64,000 nucleotides of DNA from CAVQCX01 sp963775335 (GTDB lineage: Bacteria > Pseudomonadota > Gammaproteobacteria > Chromatiales > Chromatiaceae). The notes beneath the pieces are model-generated. The model had not been told where the DNA came from, made no database searches, and saw only the letters and a program-made list of their open reading frames with translations. The stretch covers positions 1,364,001-1,428,000 of the forward strand of contig CAVZIJ010000003.1 in NCBI GenBank assembly GCA_963775335.1. The letters are read 5' to 3'. Numbering within the stretch: the stretch's first letter is position 1; each line of letters starts with the position of its first letter. Position numbers and translations under genes: made by a program. Positions 25,097-33,332 of this stretch are shown here, in pieces.

Positions 25097-26152
25097 TTAC
25101 GGCTGCACCACGCCCGTGACCGTCACCTCGACGCGGCGGTCCGGTTGGTAGCACGCGATCAGGGCAGTCCGCCCCCTGGCGCTGCTGCAGTCGGCGGGCG
25201 TCACCTTGAGCTCGGTCTCGCCGCGACCCTCGGCTCTGATCGTGTTCGCGTGGACGCCCTGGCGGCTCAGGTAGTTGGCCACGGTGGCGGCACGGCGCTG
25301 GGAAAGGCGCTGGTTATAGGCATCCGAGCCGAGCGGGTCGGTGTGACCCACCACGACGATGGTGTCGTAGGTAACCTGCCCCAGGTCACTCACCAGCTTG
25401 TCAAGCTCCTCGACGCCCCGCGGCATCAGAGTTGCCTTGTCGAAGGCGAACAGGGCGTCGGCAGACAGCTCGACGTGGCGCACCGGCGGCGGCGGTGCTG
25501 GCGGGGGCGGGGGCGGGGGCGCGACAGCCACCTCATGCCGCGGCTTCTCCCCGAGCGGGATCTGCAGGCCAACCGTGACGATCCCATCGCTGAAATTGCC
25601 CTGGTTGCGAAGGCTGTCCCTATTGTCGTCCCAGCGGTAGCGCAGGTCAGTGCGGAAGAGCACCCGCTCGCCGATGGGATACAGGAAGCCGACCCCGGCA
25701 TCTCCCATCACACTCCATGCATCGCGGTTCCCGACCTCGTCGCGGATGCCGCCGGCACCGACGAACACAAACGGTTGAAGTCCTTCACGACTGAAGAAGT
25801 AGAGCGCGTCTACCCCGACGGTCCAGTTTTTCCAGTCACCGTTCCAAGTTTTCCAGTCACTGTTCCAGTGGTGCCAGTGACCCGCTCTGTTTTCCTCACC
25901 CACCCAGCCACTGCTGTCGAGCTGCTCGTACATCCCTCGGAGCTCAAGGTTCCATCTCGGGCTGATCGGACGACCGATCGCGAGACCGCCCCCCCAACCG
26001 TCGTCGGCATTTCGCCCACCGTCGGGAACGGTGTAGCTTCCGAAGGGGGCTACGTAAACGCGATCGTCAAATTCCTGCGCCTGGGCCACCGCGGAAGCCA
26101 GGACAGAAGCGGCGAAAGCCGCCCTGAAAATCGTTAACGCAATTCTACTCAT
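25097..26152 (-). CDS. OmpA-family outer membrane protein
   Basis: The start MSRIALTIFR has GGAG seven bases upstream and begins a signal peptide (cleavage near AVAQAQ). The 351-aa protein has an N-terminal beta-barrel (residues ~25-225), a proline-rich hinge (a run of Pro with Ala and Val), and a C-terminal OmpA-like peptidoglycan-binding domain (VVVGHTDPLGSDAYNQRLSQ, with CSSARGRTALIACYQPDRRV carrying two cysteines as in E. coli OmpA). One loop holds a tryptophan repeat (HWNSDWKTWNGDWKNW). Role: cell-wall anchoring of the outer membrane. Confidence 0.93.
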   Translation of the reverse strand: MSRIALTIFRAAFAASVLASAVAQAQEFDDRVYVAPFGSYTVPDGGRNADDGWGGGLAIGRPISPRWNLELRGMYEQLDSSGWVGEENRAGHWHHWNSDWKTWNGDWKNWTVGVDALYFFSREGLQPFVFVGAGGIRDEVGNRDAWSVMGDAGVGFLYPIGERVLFRTDLRYRWDDNRDSLRNQGNFSDGIVTVGLQIPLGEKPRHEVAVAPPPPPPPAPPPPVRHVELSADALFAFDKATLMPRGVEELDKLVSDLGQVTYDTIVVVGHTDPLGSDAYNQRLSQRRAATVANYLSRQGVHANTIRAEGRGETELKVTPADCSSARGRTALIACYQPDRRVEVTVTGVVQP

Positions 26153-26297
26153 GCCATGTCTCCTTAGTTTCAACCAGCAAAATGCTGAGGGCCGCGCCCG
26201 GAGGTGCAGATCTCGCGAGCCGCCAGAGTTTACCGCCAATGTGGCCAGGCTCGTCTGTTCGTTACCACACAGAGGCGAATTTCCCACAGAATCTACG

Positions 26298-26346
26298 GGG
26301 TCAGGTCTTGCAATCAAGCATTCGGCCGGAATCAGCTTCCAGCCAG
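26298..26346. repeat. Solo end of RAYT element A
   Basis: This stretch repeats the 25-bp terminal sequence of element A (GGGTCAGGTCTTGCAATC...) plus about 24 bp of the 3' end of its transposase gene, then stops abruptly. It is a one-ended remnant about 150 bp upstream of the ompA start. Confidence 0.8.
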
Positions 26347-27057
26347 AGTTTCAAGGATCAGGTCTCTGCCGTGCCTGGACCCACACCCCAGCGACCCCCA
26401 AAGGTGCTTTCGCTCGTTGCTTCCCTCAGGGCATCGGCCTTCCCCGATCTTGCAGCGGGTCGGCGCTCCACAACAGTCCTGGACAGCCACTTCAGTCCAG
26501 GGGGTCTTTTCGGGGCTGTAGCCATTTCAATCTGTTCAGGCCCACCAGTTTCCTCGCCACCCAGGTGGCTCCCACCGCCGCGCCCCTTCGGGGCTCGGGT
26601 AGCCGTGGCTTTTACGTCTGGGCACCCCACGGTTCGTTACCTCCCCGTGGTCCAGATATCCTAGGCGTCTGATTCGAGCAATTGACGCCAGGGAGACTTC
26701 CACTCCCCCTCCCCGAGATTCGCAGCCTTGTCGGCTGCTCCGCAAAACCCCGTCTTCGCCGTCTTCGCGTAACGGTACAGAGGACTCGCCCGAGGGCTCC
26801 GGGGATGGTAGACGGCACAGTCCGGCGTCGCTTCCGTGCAACGCATGCCCTCCTCCCCGGCACTCAGGAGAGCATAGAGCAAATATGCCACTTGGGGAGC
26901 GCAACAGCGCCTGGAAGCGTGGCTTCACAGGTCGCCGCTGCTGATCACGTCTTCGCGCGATGCGGTGCCCGCGCCGGTGCACGGTCAAATGGGGACAAAA
27001 ACGATCCGCCACGAACACCCAGGTTCCATGGCCGACCGCTTGCTAAAGATGTAAGTA
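26347..27057. other. About 700 bp of decayed DNA, no intact gene
   Basis: No convincing gene is seen. Several short open frames exist on both strands but none has a ribosome-binding site together with family resemblance, apart from the weak IS91 match at 26661-26846. The stretch separates the ompA promoter side from the collagen-like lipoprotein gene. Confidence 0.45.
26661..26846 (-). pseudogene. Possible IS91-family transposase N-terminal remnant
   Basis: The frame begins MRCTEATPDCAVYHPRSPRA and continues SPLYR, which resembles the N-terminus of IS91-type transposases (pattern 'avY.PR.p..SpLY'). After this the resemblance stops and no zinc-binding cysteine cluster follows. A separate IS91 fragment is present at 51422-51700. 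Short and tentative. Confidence 0.4.
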
Positions 27058-27360
27058 TTAGTGGGAAGGCGTAACAATAACGGTAGTATCACTACCTGTA
27101 CCGGTCCTGCCTGTGGCTCCTGTACGACCTTTAGTTCCAGTCGCACCAGTGCTGCCCGTTGCGCCGGTATCGCCTGTGTATCCTGTGTTTCCGGTGTTGC
27201 CAGTCGCACCGGTGTCACCCGTAGCGCCTGTCGCACCGGTGTAGCCGGTATTCCCGGTATTCCCGGTATCCCCGGTATTCCCTTGCGGCCCGGCGGGGCC
27301 TGCACATGCGCTCAGTCCAAGAGCCAGAATCAACAGCGCGGATGGTATTGAATATTTCAT
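27058..27360 (-). CDS. Collagen-like lipoprotein, 100 aa
   Basis: The start MKYSIPSALLILALGL opens a lipoprotein signal peptide with lipobox LSAC (lipidated Cys19). It is followed by 22 uninterrupted Gly-X-Y triplets (GPAGPQGNTGDTGNTG...), mostly GNT, GAT, GDT and GYT, and a short tail DTTVIVTPSH. Such Gly-X-Thr repeats can form collagen-like triple helices stabilised by threonine. The protein would be anchored to the outer membrane, perhaps exposed as a short stalk. It stands alone between transposase relics; the plus-strand frame over it is a shadow of the repeat. Confidence 0.8.
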   Translation of the reverse strand: MKYSIPSALLILALGLSACAGPAGPQGNTGDTGNTGNTGYTGATGATGDTGATGNTGNTGYTGDTGATGSTGATGTKGRTGATGRTGTGSDTTVIVTPSH

Positions 27361-27582
27361 TAGGTTACTCCTCAAACGTATAGATCTCTAAAGTGGCTGG
27401 CACCCATTGCCGGTGCACACACGATCTACTGCCGATCGCATGTCCGTATCCGCGTGGGCATCAGGTCTTGCAAGTATCATCTTCCTCCGCAGGATATTCC
27501 GTGCGGTGGCGAACTTAGCCACAACGACTTTCGAGACACGGGGACAACATTCACCAGACCGTTGGCGTTTCGGCTCTACTCC

Positions 27583-28123
27583 TTAACATGGGGTCGTCCG
27601 ATCAAGCATTCGGTCCGAATCAGCTTCCAGCCAGCGAACGGCTCGACTGACTGTCGAATCGTGCACTCCGAAATGGTCCGCAATCTCCTGCATAGTTGTA
27701 AACACCCGCGGCGAACGCCCCCGCCATCGCTTCGCGGTGGCCCGGATAGCGCCTCTCAAACCAGTCGAGCGGCTTTGCCAACGCACGGCGTTGCGGCCGA
27801 CGGACTTCTCGCAATCCCCCCGAGGGCTTGCCACGATCTGCGTGCCTTTCCGCCAAGCCCTCACCACCGAGAAACATCTGGTGACGCAGCCCACCCCATA
27901 TGCTCGGCTCGCCCACTCCAGCGGCGACGTAAGCCGTATAGCCCGCCCGGGCCCGGGCCCGCTGGCCGCCGAACTGACCCAGTATCCAATCGGTAACCAG
28001 CCAGATCGGAGTCCTTTCCAATCCGACCATCGCGCGGTAACTGCTCCGGACCCACTCCGAGATCTCCGAAACCGTTCCAGCCCGGACCGGATTCAATACC
28101 ACGTAACGGGAAAGCTCTAACAA
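27583..28123 (-). pseudogene. RAYT family A, N-terminally truncated and frameshifted
   Basis: The reading frame matches element A from LELSRYVVLNPVRAG onward (about 85% alike by eye) but lacks the first ~115 residues, including the HUH motif. A frameshift occurs near GVYNYAG, where the intact gene reads GVYTMQEIADHFGVH; the HTH continues in another frame (TMQEIADHFGVHDSTVSRAV). The downstream inverted end is degenerate. Confidence 0.88.
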
Positions 28124-28612
28124 ATATGAATCTGAAAATACAAAACTTCAGTTACCAAATAACTCCTCTGGCTCGACTGGCTTGGCGACGACACTGTTCA
28201 TCCCCGCCTCACGGCACAGATCGTGATCCTCGTCGAAGGCGTTGGCGGTCCCATGCCCAGGATCGGCAGGTTTGCCCCAGCGCACGGATGCCGCGGGTGC
28301 CTTCAAGACCATCCATACCCGGCATCTGAATCTCCATCAAAATACCTTTTTCCAACCCAAAATGAGCGTTTTAAGCCCACAAAAACGCGGCTATGATCAG
28401 CTTTCTTTTGACTATTCAGTAGGATGGCGCGGTCCGAACCCAACCCAGCTGGCCGGAATTACTCTCACCCAATCCCTCTCCCTCAAGGGAGAAGGAAGGG
28501 AGAAGGGATTGGGAATTTTCGAGAGCCTTCATTATCGTTCGTAATCAATCACCTACGTGTTAAGTAAGTGTCATTCGAAGCCGGCACCTTTACTTTTTGG
28601 CTCCTTTAATTT
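28124..28612. other. 489 bp without a recognisable gene
   Basis: No credible gene. Around 28455-28520 there is a low-complexity purine/pyrimidine stretch that folds on itself (CCCTCTCCCTCAAGGGAGAAGG), and at 28370-28395 a CCCACAAAAACGCGGC-like string whose core recurs near 35410. The region precedes the end of the convergent BON-domain gene. Confidence 0.45.
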
Positions 28613-29449
28613 TCAGAATATGAGGTCTGTCGCATTGACGCTCTTGACACCGCGAATGTTCTGCGCGAGCTCAATAGCCAGCGCGCGCTCTGCGCCGCCG
28701 CCAACCTTGCCCGTCAAAGTGACAATGCCGTCCTGCGTGCTAACGGAAATATCGCCACTCCCGACATTCCTGGAATAGATATAGGTGGACTTCACCTTTG
28801 TCGTGATCCAACTGTCGGCAATGACCTGGGTGGTGTTACGCACTGGCGCCACTTTCTCATCTGTAGAAATGGGCTTAGATTCGTTCACCACCAACTGGTT
28901 GTCGACTGCTACCACGCCACGCGTGTTTCGGGCCATACGGCCGGCGATTTCCTTGGCAGCATCGCTTTCGGCGGCGCCGAGCAACGTCACCTTGCCCATC
29001 AGTGTATCCACATCGATTTTCAGGCCTTCGGTATTCTTGCTCCACAGCAGCTTGGATTTTACAGTTGCCGTGACAGTGGCATCGTCCACGACTTCACCGA
29101 AACTGCGTTCTCGGGAGGTCCGCGCCGGTGAAACATAGTCAGCCTCAACCTTGATCTGATTGTCGACGTTCTCTATACCGCCGACTCCCAGTGCGATTTG
29201 CTTGGCCAATTCCTTGTAGACATTTTCCTCGACCGTACCTGAAAGGGTGGCCGTTCCTTCATTTACTGACACTTTAAGGTCATCGGCGCGCAGATAGGGG
29301 CTGAGCGAGTAGGTGGTCGAGATCTGCGACTCCTGGCGCGCTGACGTGACATCCTGGGACGTCGTGTCCGCAATGGTCAGTCCACTGATCGAAGCCAATG
29401 CCAGAGAGATGGCTGACGCGAGCACTAACTTACGGGATTTCGTGTACAT
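28613..29449 (-). CDS. Periplasmic protein with three BON domains (OsmY-like)
   Basis: The 278-aa protein has a signal peptide (SAISLALASISGLTIA-DT) and three BON repeats, about residues 40-105 (LKVSVNEGTATLSGTVEENV), 120-190 (LKIDVDTLMGKVTLLGAAES) and 210-278 (ISVSTQDGIVTLTGKVGGGA). BON domains bind phospholipid surfaces, and OsmY-type proteins are induced by osmotic and envelope stress. E. coli OsmY has two; three is longer than usual. It stands at the left of a group of envelope and stress genes. Confidence 0.92.
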   Translation of the reverse strand: MYTKSRKLVLASAISLALASISGLTIADTTSQDVTSARQESQISTTYSLSPYLRADDLKVSVNEGTATLSGTVEENVYKELAKQIALGVGGIENVDNQIKVEADYVSPARTSRERSFGEVVDDATVTATVKSKLLWSKNTEGLKIDVDTLMGKVTLLGAAESDAAKEIAGRMARNTRGVVAVDNQLVVNESKPISTDEKVAPVRNTTQVIADSWITTKVKSTYIYSRNVGSGDISVSTQDGIVTLTGKVGGGAERALAIELAQNIRGVKSVNATDLIF

Positions 29450-29623
29450 ATATTTTTGTCCATTTAAGAAAGCGGGATTGCTGTTTGATCGCGGTCGGGA
29501 TGTCCTTCCGAAAAGACTCGAGCAGGTTTGTAGCCGCTTGCTGCCTGCAATTTAACCAGAATCAAGCCACGTCAAGCGCGGACCCTAAACCCTGTCTACC
29601 GTGGTGTCGGTGCGCTGGCGCGC

Positions 29624-30316
29624 TTAGGCCATGAATTGCCAAGACAAGGGATCTAGGGTCAGAGTACAAAGCAGCTCCAGCCCGGAGTCGGGGGTCAGGG
29701 TGTGAGGGCATCCGGCCTCTTTGAAGGCATGCTCGATGAAATGGGCGAAGCGTTCGCGCTCGCGTATTGGCCCCAGGCGCACCCGCACCCGAGAATGCAG
29801 GCGGCTGTGCAGGGCGGCGTAGAACGCGTGCTCGAGGGTGTAAGGCCAGGCTGGGGGGGCCCCGCGATCCGGACGATGATCAGGTTACAGCCAGCGCGGT
29901 GGTGCCTCTTCCCGCCATCGTCTCCAGCGCCCCGGGGCTCGAACCGGCCGGGCCGGACCGCGCAGCGGGGCGAAGTGGCGGGCCGCAGCGCGCAGCGAGC
30001 TCCCTGTCAGCACCAATAGCAGCAGGGCTTGCTGCACGGCCCACGGGTACCACCGACGCGGCGGGATGCACCGGGGAAAGCGCGAGCAGGTCCGCCCACA
30101 AGCCGCGTTGCGGCACAGAAAGCGGCCGATGGGGATGGGGTTGCGCCGACCCTCGCCGTGCGGCGCCCGATCCGACTTGCGGGTGTAGGTCCCATGCGCC
30201 CAGAGACGCGAGAATCCGCACACCGCACAGGCCTCGGGGCGGTAACGCTGCGGGTCGCTGAACAGCAGGCTGAGGTGTTGCTCCGGGCTCGCGGTGTCTG
30301 GCACGATGCGGTACAT
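29624..30316 (-). pseudogene. Decayed transposase with zinc-finger-like N-terminus
   Basis: The start MYRIVPDTASPEQHLSLLFS leads into a cysteine pattern (ACAVCGFSRLWAHGTY then FLCRNAACGRTCSRFP) and ALLLLVLTGSSLRAAARHF, as in the N-terminal part of DUF6431-like or related IS transposases. The frame is lost near 29900. A C-terminal-like piece (YTLEHAFYAALHSRLHSRVR to LSWQFMA) appears in another frame down to 29624. No catalytic core remains. Family name uncertain. Confidence 0.6.
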
Positions 30317-30981
30317 GGGTCGGTCTCTTGGGCTGTGGCAGAACTTGTGCAAGTCCCCCCATACCTCGGGAGCGCCGACCCTCCCACCCACCTTGGTAAC
30401 CCAGGCTCCTTCAGGCCAAGATCCTCCCAACGCTATCGATTACCGTGGGATAGTTAGCGTCGGTAGGAATAGTTTAGGCGGGGACTTTACAGACCTTTCG
30501 CATCGATAGCCTCCGTGCTGGCGTCTGCCCCTTCCTCATGCGCTGAGAAAGCGGGCCAGGATAACGACGGTTATCCCGCGTCGAGTCGCTCCTTTCCCGA
30601 TCGAGTCAGGCTGTTTGCCTTCCCGTAGAATCAGTGTCCATCTTCGTGTGGAATGAGTGTCCGCCTTGCCGTGGAATCCATGTCCGGATTCAGCCGCAAC
30701 ACGCAGGGGCCTCGGGAAAGATCGCTGTGGGTCGAGCGGCGGCGGCCACGCTCTCAATCTGCGAAGGGAAACAACGGGGGACCCCGGACCGTTCCACTAT
30801 CGGCTATGTGCGCCAGCAGACAGACGGTGAACCAGGTTCTCGGTAAAGTCACACCATCGGAGCCATAGAGAAAAGACCTGCAATGCCTGCAGCGCCAGCT
30901 TGGCGAAGAGCAGTCTGTGCCCGGCATGGTTTGCCTTTACCGATGCATCACTTCCGGGCTCATAACAGCTAAGGAACGGTA
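30317..30981. other. About 665 bp between IS relic and lipoprotein gene
   Basis: No gene is supported. It contains the three 23-bp-spaced repeats described at 30625-30685. The last 100 bp presumably carry the promoter of the following lipoprotein gene. Confidence 0.45.
30625..30685. repeat. Three direct repeats with 23-bp period (IS21-like end?)
   Basis: GTAGAATCAGTGTCC (30625), GTGGAATGAGTGTCC (30648) and GTGGAATCCATGTCC (30671) start exactly 23 bp apart. Multiple ordered repeats of the form GTGGAATCAGTGTCCG are typical of the ends of IS21-type elements, where they bind the transposase. No IS21 gene is nearby, so this may be an orphan end. Confidence 0.6.
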
Positions 30982-31224
30982 ATGAACAAGTTTAGTACGA
31001 ATAATACAAATAATGCCATGCACAGACACGCACTCGGTGCACTCGCCGCAGCCATCCTACTCGTTCTGGGTGGCTGCTCCGGGATGTCGAGGCAGGACAA
31101 GAACACCGCCATCGGTGCGGGTGTCGGCGCCGTCAGCGGCGCCGTTCTTACGAACGGAAGCACGGGCGGAACCCTCGGTGGCGCAGCAGTTGGCGGCATC
31201 ATCGGCCACGAAGTCAGACATTAG
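30982..31224 (+). CDS. Glycine-zipper lipoprotein (OsmB-like), 80 aa
   Basis: The protein has a lipoprotein signal peptide (lipobox LGGC, Cys31 from the first Met) and then a glycine-zipper segment with regularly spaced small residues (TAIGAGVGAVSGAVLTNG then GGTLGGAAVGGIIGHE). OsmB-like proteins are small outer-membrane lipoproteins induced by osmotic stress. The first ATG (30982) gives a long Asn-rich lead; ATG 31018 (MHRHALGAL) is also possible. First gene of a run of small stress/envelope genes. Confidence 0.8.
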   Translation: MNKFSTNNTNNAMHRHALGALAAAILLVLGGCSGMSRQDKNTAIGAGVGAVSGAVLTNGSTGGTLGGAAVGGIIGHEVRH

Positions 31225-31362
31225 ATGCATGATCGCCGCGCCATGCGCCTGCCCTTCCGGGGCGGTGCGTCGCGGTCGGTCATCAGCCCAGGTCCCGGCA
31301 ACGGGTGTGACACACACGGTGACTTTTGCATTTGGCAAGTAAATCACGAGGAGTTATAGATC

Positions 31363-31557
31363 ATGAAACCTGTGAAGATCTTTAGCGCAGCCTTGGTCAT
31401 GGGTGCGTTGCTTGTCGCACTATCCGGCTGCCAGAAGCATGAAGGCCCGGGGGAACGGGCCGGCAAGAGTATCGACAATGCGGCAGGTTCGGTTGGTGAA
31501 CATGTCGAAAATGCGGGTGAAGCCATCCAGGACGCGGCAAAGGGCGACAACAAGTAG
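31363..31557 (+). CDS. Small lipoprotein with amphipathic helix, 64 aa
   Basis: The signal peptide MKPVKIFSAALVMGALLVAL ends in a lipobox LSGC (Cys23), followed by one long amphipathic helix (ERAGKSIDNAAGSVGEHVEN) that ends in lysines. An 'AGGAG' lies just upstream of the ATG. Similar helices occur in small stress lipoproteins and CsbD/YtxH-like proteins. Function unknown; context suggests envelope stress. Confidence 0.78.
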   Translation: MKPVKIFSAALVMGALLVALSGCQKHEGPGERAGKSIDNAAGSVGEHVENAGEAIQDAAKGDNK

Positions 31558-31777
31558 AGCGCGATATCGGCGACCAACAGGCCTCAGCGTGACCATTGGC
31601 GCCATCGACGCCCCTGCCAGCCGATTGTGAGGCGTGCAAGCGCAGCCCAAGTGTGTCACGGAAATGGCGTTCTACCAATGGAGGCGATCCGCGGAGATGT
31701 TTCGACCGGTGGTGAATCGATTCACTCCGGATCGAGTGGCGCCCCGCCAGGGCATGATAGATAGAGGAGTAGCTTCT

Positions 31778-31924
31778 ATGCTAGTAACTATTGCCATTAT
31801 CCTGCTTATCCTCTGGGTGCTTGGCCTGGTCTCCTCGTACACCATGGGCGGATTGATCCATATTCTTCTGGTTATCGCAATCGTGGTGATCGTGATCAGT
31901 CTCATTCAAGGTCGACGCCTGTAA
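31778..31924 (+). CDS. lmo0937-family small membrane protein, 48 aa
   Basis: The ATG at 31778 is preceded by GAGGAG. The product is almost entirely two hydrophobic helices (LVTIAIILLILWVLGLVSSY, then HILLVIAIVVIVISLIQ) joined by TMGGLI and ending GRRL, matching the widespread lmo0937 family. Function unknown. It is often found in stress and biofilm gene groups like this one. The longer upstream open frame has no ribosome-binding site. Confidence 0.85.
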   Translation: MLVTIAIILLILWVLGLVSSYTMGGLIHILLVIAIVVIVISLIQGRRL

Positions 31925-32054
31925 CGGCCTGGGACGTGTTCTCTGCCGCAGGGCGGTCGGGTAAAGCGACCCAGTGGTTTACGGTCCCTGCTTTACCCGG
32001 CTTGTCCCTCATCGATGGCGCGAATACACGTGATTCCCGACCGGAGAAAATCAG

Positions 32055-32267
32055 GTGAATGCAGTCGAGCTATTGGCAATCGTGTTCATCATGGCCGGCA
32101 CCCTGGGGTTGGTGTACGGCGGTTTCACGTACACCAAGGACACGCAGAAGGCCCAGTTGGGCTCTTTAGAGCTATCGGTCACGGACACGGAGACAATAAA
32201 CGTCCCCATCTGGGCCGGTGTGGGGGCGATAGTGGCAGGGGGTATCCTGCTTTTGGTGCGTAAGTAA
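32055..32267 (+). CDS. DUF3185 family membrane protein, 70 aa
   Basis: The GTG start has GGAG eight bases upstream. The protein shows the family pattern: an N-terminal helix (LLAIVFIMAGTLGLVYGGFT), a central YTKDT...LGSLELSVTD stretch, and a C-terminal helix (PIWAGVGAIVAGGILLLV). Both helices are predicted in the inner membrane. Function unknown; frequently next to DUF883 genes. Confidence 0.85.
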   Translation: MNAVELLAIVFIMAGTLGLVYGGFTYTKDTQKAQLGSLELSVTDTETINVPIWAGVGAIVAGGILLLVRK

Positions 32268-32303
32268 CAGCAGCGTCTTAATAATTCCGGCAAAGGAAAA
32301 TGT

Positions 32304-32618
32304 ATGAATAAGTCAGTCGATGAAGTCACGAAAGAACAGTTGATTGCCGATTTCCAAGCGGTGGTGGCAGACGCCGAAGCGCTGCTCAGAGCAACTGCCA
32401 ACCAGGGCGGTGAAGAGTTGGCCGCGGTACGCGCCAGGGCGGAAGAATCCATCAAGGTCGTGAAAGTCCGGATTGCGGAGGAGCAGGTGGCATTGATTGC
32501 AAAAACCAAAGAGGTAGCTAAGGCTGCAGATGCCTATGTCCACGAAAGCCCATGGAAGGCCGTCGGTGTTGCTGCCGGCTTCGGCTTGTTGATCGGCTTG
32601 CTTAGCGGGCGCCGCTAG
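32304..32618 (+). CDS. yqjD: DUF883 (ElaB/YqjD-type) membrane-anchored protein
   Basis: A 104-aa protein with a long charged helix (residues 5-80) and one C-terminal membrane anchor (AVGVAAGFGLLIGLLSGRR), the layout of E. coli YqjD and ElaB. Those proteins bind ribosomes at the inner membrane in stationary phase. The gene is 10 bp upstream of the yqjE-like gene, as in E. coli, so the three following genes form one operon. Confidence 0.92.
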   Translation: MNKSVDEVTKEQLIADFQAVVADAEALLRATANQGGEELAAVRARAEESIKVVKVRIAEEQVALIAKTKEVAKAADAYVHESPWKAVGVAAGFGLLIGLLSGRR

Positions 32619-32627
32619 GCATTTGCC

Positions 32628-33020
32628 ATGTCAGAGAGAACACCCGGCGAAAGCAAGGGGCTGCTCGAGTCGATGACAAATCTCGCTGGGACGCTGGTTG
32701 CCATCGCGCATACGCGTCTCGATCTCCTGTCTGTCGATCTGGAGGAAGAGCGGGCGCATTTATTCTCCCTAGTGGTGTTGACGCTGGTAGCCCTGTTGTG
32801 CCTCGGGATTGCCGTGGTGCTCGCAACGATCCTGCTCGTCATCGCATTCTGGGACACGCACCGCCTGCTCGCTCTAGGTGCCCTCGCCGGATTCTTTCTG
32901 GTAGTCGGCATGAGCGTGTGGGCGTTCGCTCTGCACAAGGCGAGAACAAAACCGAGACTGTTTGCAGCAAGTCTGTCTGAACTGTTCAAAGACCGGCAGC
33001 GTCTCACTTCCCGCTCATGA
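32628..33020 (+). CDS. yqjE: YqjE-like phage-holin-superfamily membrane protein
   Basis: The 130-aa protein has an N-terminal charged region (SMTNLAGTLVAIAHTRLDLL), two adjacent membrane helices (LVVLTLVALLCLGIAVVLAT; LGALAGFFLVVGMSVWAFA) and a basic tail. This is the Phage_holin_3_6 family pattern of YqjE. Its stop overlaps the next start (ATGA). Role unknown, probably membrane stress together with YqjD. Confidence 0.9.
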   Translation: MSERTPGESKGLLESMTNLAGTLVAIAHTRLDLLSVDLEEERAHLFSLVVLTLVALLCLGIAVVLATILLVIAFWDTHRLLALGALAGFFLVVGMSVWAFALHKARTKPRLFAASLSELFKDRQRLTSRS

Positions 33021-33295
33021 ATAAAAAATTGATCCGCTTAGCGGAACGGCGTGAACGCCTGGTGACTGTGGCTGCAGAGCAACGAGTGGCGCTGGCTCAC
33101 AACTTCGAGCCGTGGCGCGTACCTCTGGAGCTGGCGGACCGGGGCCTGACCGCGTTGCGTTATATCAAAAGTCATCCCGAATGGCTTCTTGGCGTCGTCG
33201 TGCTGGTTGCGGCACTTCGGCCTGGTCGCGTCGGGAAATGGTTGGGGCGCGGGTGGGTAACGTGGCGGATGTTGTATACGCTGCGGGGCAGGTAG
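33017..33295 (+). CDS. yqjK: YqjK-like protein, 92 aa
   Basis: The start overlaps the yqjE stop by four bases. The protein begins with a basic helix typical of YqjK (KLIRLAERRERLVTVAAEQR) and contains one hydrophobic segment (WLLGVVVLVAALRP). Together with the two preceding genes it reproduces the yqjD-yqjE-yqjK operon. Confidence 0.82.
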   Translation: MNKKLIRLAERRERLVTVAAEQRVALAHNFEPWRVPLELADRGLTALRYIKSHPEWLLGVVVLVAALRPGRVGKWLGRGWVTWRMLYTLRGR

Positions 33296-33332
33296 CCGGG
33301 TCTAAAAATGGGTCAAATCGTCCGGGCGGTCG

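Noticed and set aside
26330..27000. Possible group II intron or reverse transcriptase remnant
   Set aside because: No domain V-like sequence and no reverse transcriptase motif could be found; only a weak IS91-like start was kept.
26985..27305. Pro/Val/Thr-repeat open frame over the collagen-like gene
   Set aside because: It is another frame of the same repeated DNA; only the frame with lipobox plus Gly-X-Y triplets makes biological sense.
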